DNA of 22,400 bases from Zygnema cylindricum (taxonomy: Eukaryota > Streptophyta > Zygnematophyceae > Zygnematales > Zygnemataceae), in contig JBBHKE010002856.1 in NCBI GenBank assembly GCA_037447655.1, positions 319,584 through 341,983 of the forward strand. Reading direction: 5' to 3'. The notes under the pieces were generated by a model. The model worked only from the letters and a program-made list of their open reading frames with translations, did no database searches and was not told the origin of the DNA. Shown piece after piece: positions 1 to 8,484 of this stretch; position 1 is the stretch's first letter, and the number at the start of each line of letters is the position of its first letter. A program made the translations under genes and the position numbers.

Positions 1-160
1 ATATTCCATTTAACATCCTACGAAACGAAACGCTACATGGAACGTGTGGTACCGCACGAAATGCAATACCGCACGAAATTAATGAAACAAACATTTAATT
101 TTCAACGGACGAAATTAAATGTTGCGATCGACGGTTCACAAAGCGAGAACGAATTTCACG

Positions 161-240
161 CGGTCAACACGGAATGTTGACCGTCGAAATTCAACGGTCA
201 ACACGGAACATTGACCGGTGAAATTCAACGGTCAACATTT
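161..240. repeat. 34-bp tandem repeat with internal dyad (about 2.4 copies)
   Basis: CGGTCAAC starts at 161, 195 and 229, giving a 34 bp period. The first unit is itself a hairpin: CGGTCAAC and GTTGACCG are perfect 8 bp arms around a 7 nt loop. The second unit keeps the arm with one change. The array lies just outside the recognisable left arm of the fold-back element and may be its terminal part. No coding content is visible in the flanking bases 1-300. Confidence 0.7.
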
Positions 241-299
241 ATTCGGCGCGCCGTCAAATCCAACGGCTGAAATCGGTCGCCGTAAAAGAACGGACGGCA

Positions 300-840
300 C
301 GCAGGAGTGCCGAGATTCCGGAAAACCTATATGGGAGAAGCTCGGCGAAATGGGAGGAAACGACACGTGGCATCATCCTATTGGATGCCGGAAGAAGAAA
401 AAGGACAGAATGGCATTGACCTATAAGCCACGTGGCAGACCAGGAGTGGTGCCGAATATTTCCGTACATAAAGTACGGCGGCTTCTGTACTTTGTATATA
501 CGATAATTAGGGTACTCGTTTTTGATTGGTTTAGAATTGCTGTTAGGAGTTTTTAGGACTTAGAAAAATATTGAAAAGTCCTCTCTCTCCCAGAGGCCAT
601 TTGTACAAATATGCTGTCTTTGAACAGCCATAACTTAATGCTCAGGTGAGCAAATTCAGTGATTCTTTTTGCAACGGACTCAGGGGAGTCCAGGCTACAC
701 AGGGGTGTAGTCAGTCATAGTTTTTGCGTCCCAGGGTGGGACTTATTTATTGTCAAACTCAAAAGTGCATATACTATCCTAGAGGCTTCACATAAGCTGG
801 ACATTCTGTGTACCAATGGAGGTCACAGAATTACAACTGC
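300..840 (+). repeat. Left arm of fold-back element
   Basis: This arm matches the reverse complement of about 2020-2570. By eye, the inner 260 bases (580-840) are clearly alignable. The outer part is more diverged but keeps GACACGTGGCA, ATTGGAT and CCGTACxTAAAGTAC in order. The 112-codon and 63-codon open frames in it are not conserved in the partner arm and are not genes. Confidence 0.7.
639..742. other. Cluster of four short hairpins with AGG(G)-type loops
   Basis: Four successive inverted repeats are centred on AGG: TGCTC-AGGT-GAGCA (639-652), GGACTC-AGGG-GAGTCC (676-691), CTACAC-AGGG-GTGTAG (695-710) and GTCCCA-GGG-TGGGAC (728-742). The right arm keeps the first (2210-2223) and second (2172-2185) as perfect stems with the same loop. 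It keeps the third and fourth with one mismatch each. The function is unknown. Confidence 0.7.
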
Positions 841-2020
841 CAGCAGCTAGTGCTACTGGCACTAGAACTACAAGCAACACTAGTACTACAAGCAGCACTA
901 ATACTACTGGCAGCTGCACTACTGGCACTTGTACTACTGGCAACACTAGTACTACTGGCAGCACTAATACTACTGGCATCGGCATACTACTGGCAGCACT
1001 AATACTACTGGCATCTGCATACTACTAGCAACTACATCTACGCAATTGCATCTACTGGCAACTTCAGTAGTACTGCCAGCATCTACTACTCCTGGAAACA
1101 CTAATACTATTGGCACATGCAACTAATACTACTAGCAGCTGCAGTAGTACTGCCAGCAGCTAGTACTACTGGCAGCACTAATACTACTAGCAGCTATAGT
1201 AGTACTACCAGCAGGTAGTACTACTGGCAGCACTAATACTACTAACAGCACTAATACTTCTAGAAGCTGCTGGCAGCTGCAGTAGTACTACCAGCAGCTA
1301 GTACTACTGGCAGCACTAATACTACTAGCAGCTGCAGTAGTACTGCCAGCAGCTAGTTCTATTGGCAGCACTAATACTACTGGCAACTGCAGTAGTACTG
1401 CCAGCAGCTAGTACTACTAGCAACACTAATACTACTGTAAGCTGTAGTAGTACTGCCAACAGCTAGTTCTACTGGCAGCACTAATAATACTGGCAGTTGC
1501 AGTAGTACTGCCAGCAGCTAGTACTACTGGCAGCACTAATACTATTGGAAGTTGTAGTAGTACTGCGAAAAGCTAGTACTACTGGCAACACTAATACTAC
1601 TTGCAGTTGCAGTAGTACTGCCAGCAGCTAGTACTAGTGGCAGCACAATACTACTTGCAGTTGCAGTAGTACTGCCAGCAGCTAGTACTACTTGCAGCAC
1701 TAATACTAGTGGCAGCTGCATACTACTGGCAGCTGTAGTAATACTGCCAACATCTAGTACTACTGGCACTATTAATACTACTGGCAGCTGTAGTAGTACT
1801 GCCAACAGCTAGTACTAATGACCGTACTAATGCCACCATTAATACTAATGGCAGCTGTAGTAGTACTGCCAACAGCTAGTACTGCTGGAAGTAGTACAAC
1901 CAGCAGCTAGTACTACTAGGAACACTAATACTACTGGCAGCTGTAGTAGTACTGCCAGCAGGTAGTACTACTGGCAGCACTAATACTACTAGCAGCTAGT
2001 ACTATTGGCAGCACTAATAT
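838..2020. repeat. Triplet-rich minisatellite, 54-56 bp unit
   Basis: The block consists of ACTACTGGCAGCACTAAT-type and inverse AGTAGTACTGCCAGCAGC-type blocks. From about 1141 a unit of 54-56 bp recurs; copies of GCAGTAGTAC or TGTAGTAG lie near 1141, 1279, 1333, 1389, 1443, 1499, 1555, 1609 and 1663, continuing to about 1945. The canonical unit has an internal dyad: AGTAGTAC, a 12 nt loop, then GTACTACT. The part at 838-1140 has only the ACTACTGG-type strand. Thr/Ser/Val/Leu-rich open frames on both strands are by-products of the triplet composition. Confidence 0.85.
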
Positions 2021-2570
2021 TACTGGTGAAACTCTGAGACCTCCATAAGTCCTCAGAGTAGACAGCTTCCAAGAAGACTCTAGGATAATCTTGACCCCTT
2101 TGTGTTGCAGCAAAAATAACTGCCACCCTGGTAGACAAAAACCTTGACCACCTACACCCCTGTGAAGGTAAGACTCCCCTGAGTCGATAGCAAAAAGAAT
2201 CTCTGAATTTGCTCCCCTGAGCAGTAAGTTATGGAGGGTCAAAGTTGACCTATTGTACTGAAGCTCTCTGGGAGAGAGGGTCCTATCTCCTAATTTTTCT
2301 AATTCCTATCTCTCTCACAGACTCTATGTACTGATGTACGGAACCAATCATAATACAGTTCCGTACGCAAAAGTACAGCTGCCGGTGTACTTTAGGTACG
2401 GACATTGTACGACATGGCCTAAATGTCGACACATGTCATATCCGGATTCGGTGCCATAAAATCCGGAGATTCCACGATCCAATGTAATTTTGCCACGTGT
2501 CATCCGATGTGGCGATGGCCACAAACCGCCGAAATCTTCTTCCGCGATCTCGGCGCTAAAGATTTAATCG
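2020..2570 (-). repeat. Right arm of fold-back element
   Basis: This is the inverted counterpart of the left arm. Read on the minus strand it starts with the more diverged outer part (GACACGTGGCA near 2490), passes CCCTCTCTCCCAGAG (2280-2266) and the hairpin cluster (2223-2120), and ends against the minisatellite. The 103-codon minus frame here is not mirrored in the left arm. Confidence 0.7.
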
Positions 2571-2689
2571 TAGCCGTAATAAATACTTGCGCGGCATTCG
2601 TTTCAATTAAGAAATAAATGCGCGGTATTGATTTTCTGTCCGTACCGTAATCCGTACTTTACACATTACCGGATCTATGTGTTGTCCAT

Positions 2690-2960
2690 AGCCATTTCTA
2701 GCCATGGATTCACCCTAGGAAGCACCACAGACTACCCTAAAAACAGCATACTTTGGATACACACAGAATTCAACAGAATTAACAAAACAAGCTGAAAATA
2801 CATTTACAGATATTATCTAAGATATAAAATGACCTCACAAAGTTTCAGACAAAAATAATAAACAGATTGATCACATCATCTAGTCAAAGTTGCAGAAAAA
2901 CAGTCTGCCATAACTTTGATCAGACAGGCTAACTTCACAATGAAGTAAAAAAAAGAAAAA
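2690..2960. other. AT-rich stretch, no supported gene
   Basis: No ORF of note is present. One plus frame from the ATG at 2704 reads as plausible polar protein after an early stop (TLKTAYFGYTQNSTELTKQ) but soon hits further stops. It could be a worn coding relic or chance. The stretch ends in an A-rich tract at about 2940-2962. Confidence 0.3.
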
Positions 2961-3285
2961 ATAGTCGCGGGCGACCCGGTGCTTTGCCTTTTGGTTGCCA
3001 AGGGCCCATTTGCCTTTGTACACGCGGACCAATAGGAGCGTCAATTTTTGTCGTAGGAGTTACATGTACTCGACGTATCAATTTGTTTCCCGTAGTGTAC
3101 GGTTATTGAGAACACGTCAACGTGGCGTGATGTGACGGGATCGAACGCGCAAAAATGAAAAGTACGATATTGTACGTTAATCTACCCGTATTGATAACAC
3201 GATATTTTGGCGTGACGTCAAATTTGTCTGGCGTTTATCATACCATTACAACCACGCGAAATACAACAAATACGTTTGTACAACT
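2961..3285. other. Unclassified stretch between repeats
   Basis: This is higher-GC unique-looking sequence with no coding signal. It begins with a small GTCGC-GG-GCGAC hairpin (2964-2975). Its last 40 bases (near 3250-3280, CGCGAAATACAACAAATA) recur at about 12878-12897, upstream of another member of the same MITE family. This suggests that the flank and the element were copied together. Confidence 0.4.
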
Positions 3286-3488
3286 ACACCGCCAATCGCT
3301 ATTAGCGTAGAAGTTTCTTTAGCGTATACTAATTAAGCGTGGTTTACGCTAATTGGAATTTGGAAAATTTGAAGAAATCGATTACTCTAATTAGGAATTA
3401 GGGTTTTAAATAGTGTGGATAATTCTATTTGAGAATAAAACAAAAAAGCGGGGCGGATTAGCGACACAACGCTAATAGCGATTGGTGA
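3286..3488 (+). mobile_element. MITE family copy A
   Basis: The element is about 203 bp. Its left end is ACACCGCCAATCGCTATTAG and its right end is CGCTAATAGCGATTGGTG, which are good terminal inverted repeats. The interior has TTTACGCTAATTGG, CTAATTAGGAATTAGGG and TAGTGTGGATAATTC. Copy B (3713-3923) is the same element in the opposite orientation. No protein is encoded. Flanking dinucleotides (TA at the left, AT at the right) only hint at a TA target site. Confidence 0.8.
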
Positions 3489-3712
3489 TCTAGCGGAATC
3501 ACAAAAAAATACATGGTTGTCGATGTACTTGTGATCTATTAGTTTGTATTTGACTATTTGTAGATATTAGCCGTACATCTGATGAACCGAACCAGAAAAA
3601 GTGGCCAGCCACGCATGGATCTTGGCCGTCGGAGGTAGACCTATTCGCACTTTGTTTAGTTCGCGGATTCGATAACAAAATCTTATGCTTCTATACCAAA
3701 ACGGTAATACAG
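3489..3712. other. Spacer between inverted MITE copies
   Basis: This is 224 bp of sequence with no recognised repeat or gene. A short GTCGGAGGT motif also occurs inside the 13178-13665 element. It may be the central part of a larger composite element whose ends are copies A and B. Confidence 0.35.
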
Positions 3713-3923
3713 CACACCGCCAATCGTTATTAGCGTTGTGTACGCTAATTCCGTCCCGATTTTTTTTTTTATTCTCAAATAGAATTATCCACACTATTTA
3801 AAAAAACCCTAATTCCTAATTAGAATAGACAATTTCTTCGAAAATTTTCAAATTCCCAATTAGCGTAAACCACGTTAATTATTCGTATACGCTAAAAAAC
3901 TTACACGCTAATAATGATTGCGT
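3713..3923 (-). mobile_element. MITE family copy B (inverted to A)
   Basis: Reverse-complemented, this aligns end to end with copy A, at roughly 85% identity by eye. It includes the TAGTGTGGATAATTCTATTT block and the CTAATTAGGAATTAGGG block. The end at 3713 is well kept (CACACCGCCAATCG). The other end, near 3923, is worn (AATGATTGCG). The A/B pair could fold into a hairpin with about 200 bp arms. Confidence 0.8.
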
Positions 3924-4140
3924 CAGAAATGATTTTCGTTGTTATCTGTAGCATCCGTCTGCGGTGACATTTTCTATGTCATTGACTTTTTACACTTTCG
4001 TGTTGGTACAACTGGCAATGAAAAATGCTTGATGAAGCGATTGAAAAATCAAGGCGCATGGCATGCGTTATAGGTGGCGTTAGCATCCGACAATTTGGAG
4101 TGACGTCATTTAGCATCGACGGCACTTTTTGCGGTTTCCA

Positions 4141-4180
4141 AACGATACATTTTGTTGGCGGTACGGCAAAATGTATCGTT
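4141..4180. other. Perfect 14-bp inverted repeat
   Basis: AACGATACATTTTG (4141-4154) and CAAAATGTATCGTT (4167-4180) are exact reverse complements around a 12 nt loop, TTGGCGGTACGG. It lies about 380 bases upstream of the first S1 exon, in sequence that otherwise has no repeat partner in the window. It may be a mobile-element end, an operator-like site or chance. Confidence 0.6.
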
Positions 4181-4181
4181 A

Positions 4182-4430
4182 AGGGTGTACTGCGGAAGTT
4201 ACACGACCGGTTTCGAAACGTTGTATGCCGACATCGAAGGATCAAAAAGCAACGTCGCTATGAACGCTTGGCTGCCACAAGCCAGTTATCCCTGTGGAAA
4301 CTTTTCTGAGACCTCTAGCTTGAAATTCCCAAAAACTAAAGGATCGATGGTCGCCCGTGTCATGATTTGGTACAATTGTCGGTTTATATATGTACTTCGA
4401 CGGCGAATCGACGACGGTTCTCGTTCGTAA
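4182..4430 (+). other. Possible exon or coding relic upstream of the S1 exons
   Basis: In frame with the downstream S1 exon (but separated by stops at 4428-4430 and 4497-4499), this stretch reads as balanced protein-like sequence. It includes YCGSYTTGFETLYADIEG and NAWLPQASYPC and has mixed codon use. I do not recognise a family. No convincing start codon or splice acceptor was found; the ATG at 4152 lies inside the hairpin. CGACGG-type short repeats follow at 4397-4520. It may be a real exon, a pseudogene fragment or chance. Confidence 0.25.
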
Positions 4431-4556
4431 ACTCAATCGACGGCAAATCGTCGGTGTCGGTCGATTTCGAAATGTTTTCCGGCGATTCTTGTTTCGTAAA
4501 GTCAATCGACGGCATGGGTCCCACTTTCCTGTCAACGAAGGAGGATCACTGTAAAC

Positions 4557-5158
4557 ATGAAAGACTTGCAAGTCGGGCAAAGTTATGAAGGCAAAGTGGT
4601 ATGCTCTCCTATTTTGACTCTTTTTATCTAGTCACCAAGAAATTATTAGGTCAATCTGCTTTGATTTTACTTGACTGAAAAATTTGAGCACAACTTGGTA
4701 AGTCGCAGCTAACAATTAGATGTCACAATTTATTTATTTTTGCATCTTTTCATATGTGTGTGATGCAAATTTTGGCTTCTTCACTTCAAGCTACTCGCTT
4801 TTTTGAAACTAATGAATTCCATCATTTAGATTATGAGAATTTGGTGTCTTGATTTTACTTAACTGAAAAATTTGAGCACAACTTGGTAAGTCGCAGCTAA
4901 CAATTAGATGTCACAATTTATTTATTTTTGCATCTTTTCATATGTGTGTGATGCAAATTTTGGCTTCTTCACTTCAAGCTACTCGCTTTTCTGAAACTAA
5001 TGAATTCCATCATTTAGATTATGAGAATTTGGTGTCTTCGGATTCTGTTTACATACTGTTTATCTTGTCCTTGGTTGCAGAAAGCAATCGTAGCTTACGA
5101 CTTTTTTGTGGACATTGGAACATTCACAGACGGTTTGGTCCATATATCTGAGTTATCG
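4557..5158 (+). CDS. S1 RNA-binding domain protein, two exons (partial; EF-Ts/plastid S1-like)
   Basis: Exon 1 (4557-4598) reads MKDLQVGQSYEGKV and ends at a GT donor (GTATGC). Exon 2 (5081-5158) follows a pyrimidine-rich acceptor (TTGTCCTTGGTTGCAG), reads KAIVAYDFFVDIGTFTDG then LVHISELS, and ends at a strong donor GTAAGA. Both junctions are phase 0, and joined they form the first 40 residues of an S1 (OB-fold) domain: the xGxVxxIxxFGxFVDIG strand and the DGLVHISELS turn. The expected GAF is replaced by DFF. The FTDGLVHIS wording is typical of S1 domains in plastid EF-Ts and related translation proteins; assignment beyond the S1 fold is inference. The ATG at 4557 may be the start, or an internal Met after an acceptor near 4540 (AACGAAG). 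The rest of the domain was not found with confidence. A candidate last exon at 5590-5631 (VKVSFDKKVLHA then TAA) is weak. It could be a live gene with distant exons or a captured fragment. Confidence 0.6.
4661..5036 (+). repeat. 188-bp tandem duplication inside the S1 intron
   Basis: Copy 1 is 4661-4848 and copy 2 is 4849-5036. By eye they differ at only two positions (ACTTGACTG versus ACTTAACTG, and a T/C in CGCTTTT-TTG versus CGCTTTTCTG). Near identity means a recent event. The duplication makes up most of the 482 bp intron (4599-5080) and leaves both splice sites intact. A 69-codon frame across copy 2 and exon 2 is a read-through artefact. Confidence 0.92.
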
Positions 5159-6080
5159 GTAAGATTAATTTGAAGTATTGACATCTGATGTTGATATTCT
5201 ATAATAGTGTTAGAAAACAGCTAGTCTTTTGTATGCAATCTGCACAACCAACATGGATTTTCATCCATGCTAAATAATTTATACGTTTTTTTGTTAGATG
5301 GTGCCTTTCATTTGATTTATAAGTAGGGAAATATTTCTCATTCAATTTCCTCTTGCTTGTGCAGTATACCTATAGCGTTAATAAACCTTGAGTTGTTATA
5401 GCGTTATAACACTAATTTACTATTTTTTTCTTCTTAATGCTCATTTTTTAAATAGTTACAAACAAACATTCATTTTTAGCTATATTAGGATCAATAACAC
5501 TATATAAACCCCCCGCGTATAATTTGTTACCCTAGTAACGATTGATTGTGTACACGCTGATGGAGGTTTGTGCTTTATTTCTGATATAGCAAGTGAAGGT
5601 TTCCTTCGATAAGAAAGTTTTGCACGCCTAAATTAGGTATTCCTACCTATTAAAACATTGAATGTTCTATTTATCCGCTGATTGTTGTTTGTTTTTCTGC
5701 GTTTGTTACTATGTATTGTCGTACTTTGAATTTGGCTCGGATATGGTGGCAAGGTCCATCTTTCAATTATTTTTTATCTTTCTCTTTTCTTGTGTTTCCG
5801 CCTCACTTTATGAAAATGAAAGGAGCATATGAAGACAAGCAACATTATTTTTTTAAGTGTGAATGAGAGTTTTGAGTTTAAATATTATAATTCTGTCCAT
5901 TGATATTATTAGAATTTTGAGTTTTAAGGTTTATACATTTATAAGGTTTACATCTATATGATACCGTCAGGAAAATTGCTGAACCAACTTTGAAAATGTA
6001 TATTTTTGCTCAAGAATTCGACTGGGAATTGTGTATAGGTGCATCAGATCCTTAATGTTGTCAAAGCAAAATTGTATGTT
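5159..6080. other. AT-rich stretch downstream of the S1 exons
   Basis: No long frame is present. It begins with the exon-2 donor, so its first part is probably intron. A possible acceptor at 5588-5589 precedes a short frame (5590-5631) discussed under the S1 gene. TTGTTACCCTAGTAACG (5524-5540) contains a 5 bp palindrome (GTTAC/GTAAC). Nothing else stands out. Confidence 0.4.
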
Positions 6081-6082
6081 AT

Positions 6083-6510
6083 GTAGAATGTTGTTAGAAT
6101 GCGATCTAAAATATGATTCATAATGCATTATCTATAATGCCATTTTTAATGTTATTATCTAAAATGTTATCTAAATTTTTTAGATTATACTATTAGATTG
6201 TTATCTAGAATTTTATCTTCAATGTTATAGGAAATTTTATAAGAACATAATCTAGAATGTTACCTAAAATGTCACCCGGAATGTCATCTAAAACGCTATC
6301 TAATATGTTACTGAAAATGGTATTAAAACGTTATCTCAATGTTATCTAAAATGGTATCGAAAATGTTATTTGAAGATTATTTAAAATGTTATTAGAATAT
6401 TACTTGAACGTTATATGAATTTTATCCAAAATGTTAATTAGAATGTTATCTATTCTTTCTTATAATATTATTAAAAATGTTATCTAAAAAGTTTTTTAAA
6501 ATATTATCTA
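6083..6510. repeat. Degenerate AATGTTATCTAAA repeat
   Basis: About 430 bp is built of worn copies of AATGTTATCTAAA (variants AATGTCATCTAAA, AACGCTATCTAA, ATGTTATTTGAAG), spaced irregularly by about 12-22 bp. It has low GC and no coding signal. The motif resembles the TATATCTAACTGTTATA repeat at 8717-9540 and may share an origin. Confidence 0.7.
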
Positions 6511-7660
6511 GATTTGGGAGGGTTATTTTCTTACTGGAGGGTGAGAGGGAAACTATTGCCAGGTATACCGTGATAGTCGGTGCTTTGGCCGCCCCCACAA
6601 GTACCCTCCTCGGATCTCTCCTTCTCTAGGTACTTTTTTTTCTGTATATGTTAAATCTTGTCAATTTTTTCAGTTTTATGCGAAGGCTTTATTATCTTTT
6701 TGTCATTTGTCAACGTTATTGCACGTTTTTTATCGTTTTTTATTGTTTTTTATCGTTTTTTACTGTTTTCATGCCATATTGTTATTATATGTCGAGATTA
6801 TCTAGTTAAAAATTTGGAGAATGAAGGTATATAGACACGAGCCGCATACTATTTGGATGATTTTTGTCAGAGACTAAAATATATAAATAACTTGAACCCC
6901 ATTTTAGTTTGGTTTTCCCGCTTTTTTGTATGTCGCTTTACAAAAAGTCCCTCTCACTATATAGTGTGGTTATCTCCTTTTTTTATCGAATTGTGCTAGT
7001 TTAGGAAAACATTGCACCTTATTTAGTGTGGTTTAAATTATACATGGATGCATTAGTGAGAGCCGAAAAAAAAATAAAAACCTAATGTGACCCATAAGTT
7101 GTTTAATTTACTCTCAGTTGACATATAATATAACATTGTCTGCAAAACAGCTTTATCAGTTGATCACGAATTAGTGTAGCCTTTATTTATTTTTGTTGTT
7201 GCTAATTGTAAACCCATTAAAGAGGTCAAGTTATCACCCCAAAATGAGAGGATTTTGTCTGAGTATACTTAATATAACATATTCCTCCCTTGAGGTTTTG
7301 ATATTTTCATTATTTTATGTATAGCATTCATGTTTTTGGCTTCTTTTATTTTACACATTTCCAAATATTATGCTCGATTTTTGTAAAAAAATATACAAAA
7401 ATAAAACTTCGACGACTTGCAATTTGTCTACACTACTATAGTAAGAAATGGTATGGTTTACTCTCTTCTCCCCTTGTCTTTACATTTTTCGTCGTTATCC
7501 TAAATTACTTTTGTGACTAGTAATAACATGAATATCGGTCTTCATATCTAAATCACAAAAGCAGTGGTCGGGTTTCTCCGATAACCTATGTTTTTTTTTC
7601 CAACACTAATTACTATTTTGACATTGAGATAGTATCGAAGGCTCCCCGATCACTGATAAC
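6511..7660. other. AT-rich non-coding stretch
   Basis: No frame above about 65 codons looks like protein. A small T-rich tandem repeat (TTTTTTATCG/TTTTTTATTG, 10-11 bp unit, about 4-5 copies) lies at 6727-6771. A GC-rich island at 6575-6640 (GGCCGCCCCCACAAGTACCC) is isolated. A run of A and T homopolymers follows. The 67-codon Phe/Tyr-rich frame at 7317-7520 reflects AT richness. Confidence 0.4.
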
Positions 7661-7800
7661 TGATTTCTCAATTTTGATTTTCGATTTCCAATTTCCAGTT
7701 TCTGAGTATCTGAAAACTTGATTTTGTTTTCGATTTTTGTATTTTGATTATTGACTTTGTTAGTTTTTGATTATTGATGTCTAATTTTTCAAATTTGGTT
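7661..7800. repeat. GATTTTCGATTTCC-type simple repeat
   Basis: Short T-rich words (ATTTTGATT, TCGATTT, TTTTTGATTATTGA) recur imperfectly, ending in TTGGTTGTCCGAACGCAGCC at 7796-7815. Such a T-rich run ending at a GAACGCAGCC-type edge may be a terminus of an old element, but no partner end was found. Confidence 0.4.
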
Positions 7801-8084
7801 GTCCGAACGCAGCCTCGTATCCTTTTGGCGATGATACGTGACGGTTTTCTCCCCGCTTGGATATGTCGAGTCCACACTAATTTCTATATGCTGATCAAGA
7901 CCACCATTATCAAGGGCTTTATGGCGGTAACCATTTTCTTCTCTATGGGTATCGACCAGCTCACAGGAATGGTAATATGGTCTATCACCTCGGTCATTGG
8001 TACATAAGACCAAAAAAAGAGTAAACGTACAAAAATAGATAACAAAGCTTCGGGTCAGTTTTTAATAAGCACACATTTTCGTGG
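7801..8084. other. Stretch with weak open frames on both strands
   Basis: A plus frame (7774-8007) and a minus frame (7789-8013) overlap completely. The plus one has a hydrophobic end (TTIIKGFMAVTIFFSMGIDQ) that could be a membrane segment. The minus one is polar and charged. Neither has a splice signal, family resemblance or conserved copy that decides between them. I do not call either a gene. Confidence 0.3.
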
Positions 8085-8215
8085 AAACCATGCTGTTTTT
8101 TCCGCCATTGTTTGTACAGTGAACGTGAATTCGATACTTCGAATGTACTCATATTTGTCGTCATCTGAACGCATTTTGGCGTTTTTGTCTTTTCAACCCT
8201 CGGGGCATGACCCCC
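8085..8215 (+). repeat. Dispersed repeat, copy 1
   Basis: GTGAATTCGATACTTCGAAT, TTTGTCGTCATCTGAACGCA and TTTTGGCGTTTTTGTCTTTT are matched in order and spacing at about 17627-17710 (CATGAATTCAATACTTTGAAT, TTTGTCGTCATGTGAACGCA). The copies are about 80% identical by eye over the core. This shows that the open frame starting at 8119 begins inside a repeat and is not a real start. Confidence 0.7.
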
Positions 8216-8354
8216 AACCTCCTGTAATTCTAGTTTTCAAACAGCCGAAACCGCTCTCTAAATTCCTCCGATTGATCCGCCAAATCCAACGGCTCATATC
8301 TCTCCCAAAAGACCTTTCACGCTACAACAGCTCGGATCGGTCCTGTCTTCCAAT

Positions 8355-8480
8355 GCGTATCCTCCCTCCTCTCCCTCCCTCCCTCCCTCCCTCCCTCCCT
8401 CCAACTCCTAAAAACCAAAAAAAAAGTCTCCCTCCCCCATTCCTCCCCCTTCCCCTCCTCCCTCCCTCCCCCCCCCCCCC
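8355..8480. repeat. Pyrimidine tract, (TCCC)n and poly-C
   Basis: CTCCCTCC repeats run from 8360 to 8402, then a short A-rich break. C/T-rich sequence follows to 8480 with an 11-12 base C run at 8469-8480. The strand asymmetry (pyrimidine on plus) just ahead of a plus-strand open frame resembles a pyrimidine-rich 5' leader, but a plain microsatellite is equally possible. Confidence 0.85.
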
Positions 8481-8484
8481 TTTT

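Larger units (their letters stand above)
240..2600. mobile_element. Fold-back (long inverted repeat) element with minisatellite core
   Basis: The sequence at about 300-840 is repeated, inverted and diverged, at about 2020-2570, with the triplet-rich minisatellite between them. Landmarks shared in order from the outside are GACACGTGGCA (left near 361, right inverted near 2490), a GTAC/TAAAGTAC-rich block, CTCTCTCCCAGAG (left near 585, right near 2265), and CAAATTCAG followed by GATTCTTTTTGC. No transposase frame is present, so it would be non-autonomous. The outer ends are uncertain: a short match around CAATACCGC (near 66 and near 2620, inverted) suggests the element could reach about 40-2670. 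No target-site duplication was established. Long arms with a tandem-repeat core fit fold-back or Mutator-type non-autonomous elements, but family assignment is inference. Confidence 0.65.

Noticed and set aside
218-556. 112-codon plus frame in the left fold-back arm
   Set aside because: Not conserved in the matching right arm; basic, low-quality composition.
788-1805. Val/Leu- and Thr/Ser-rich open frames in the ACT/AGT minisatellite
   Set aside because: Triplet-repeat artefacts with no stable frame across units, whose 54-56 bp length is not a fixed multiple of three.
4025-4580. Overlapping plus and minus frames (88-112 codons) upstream of the S1 exons
   Set aside because: Only the stretch at 4182-4430 has plausible protein character, and it is listed with low confidence. 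The rest are shadows or cross the hairpin.
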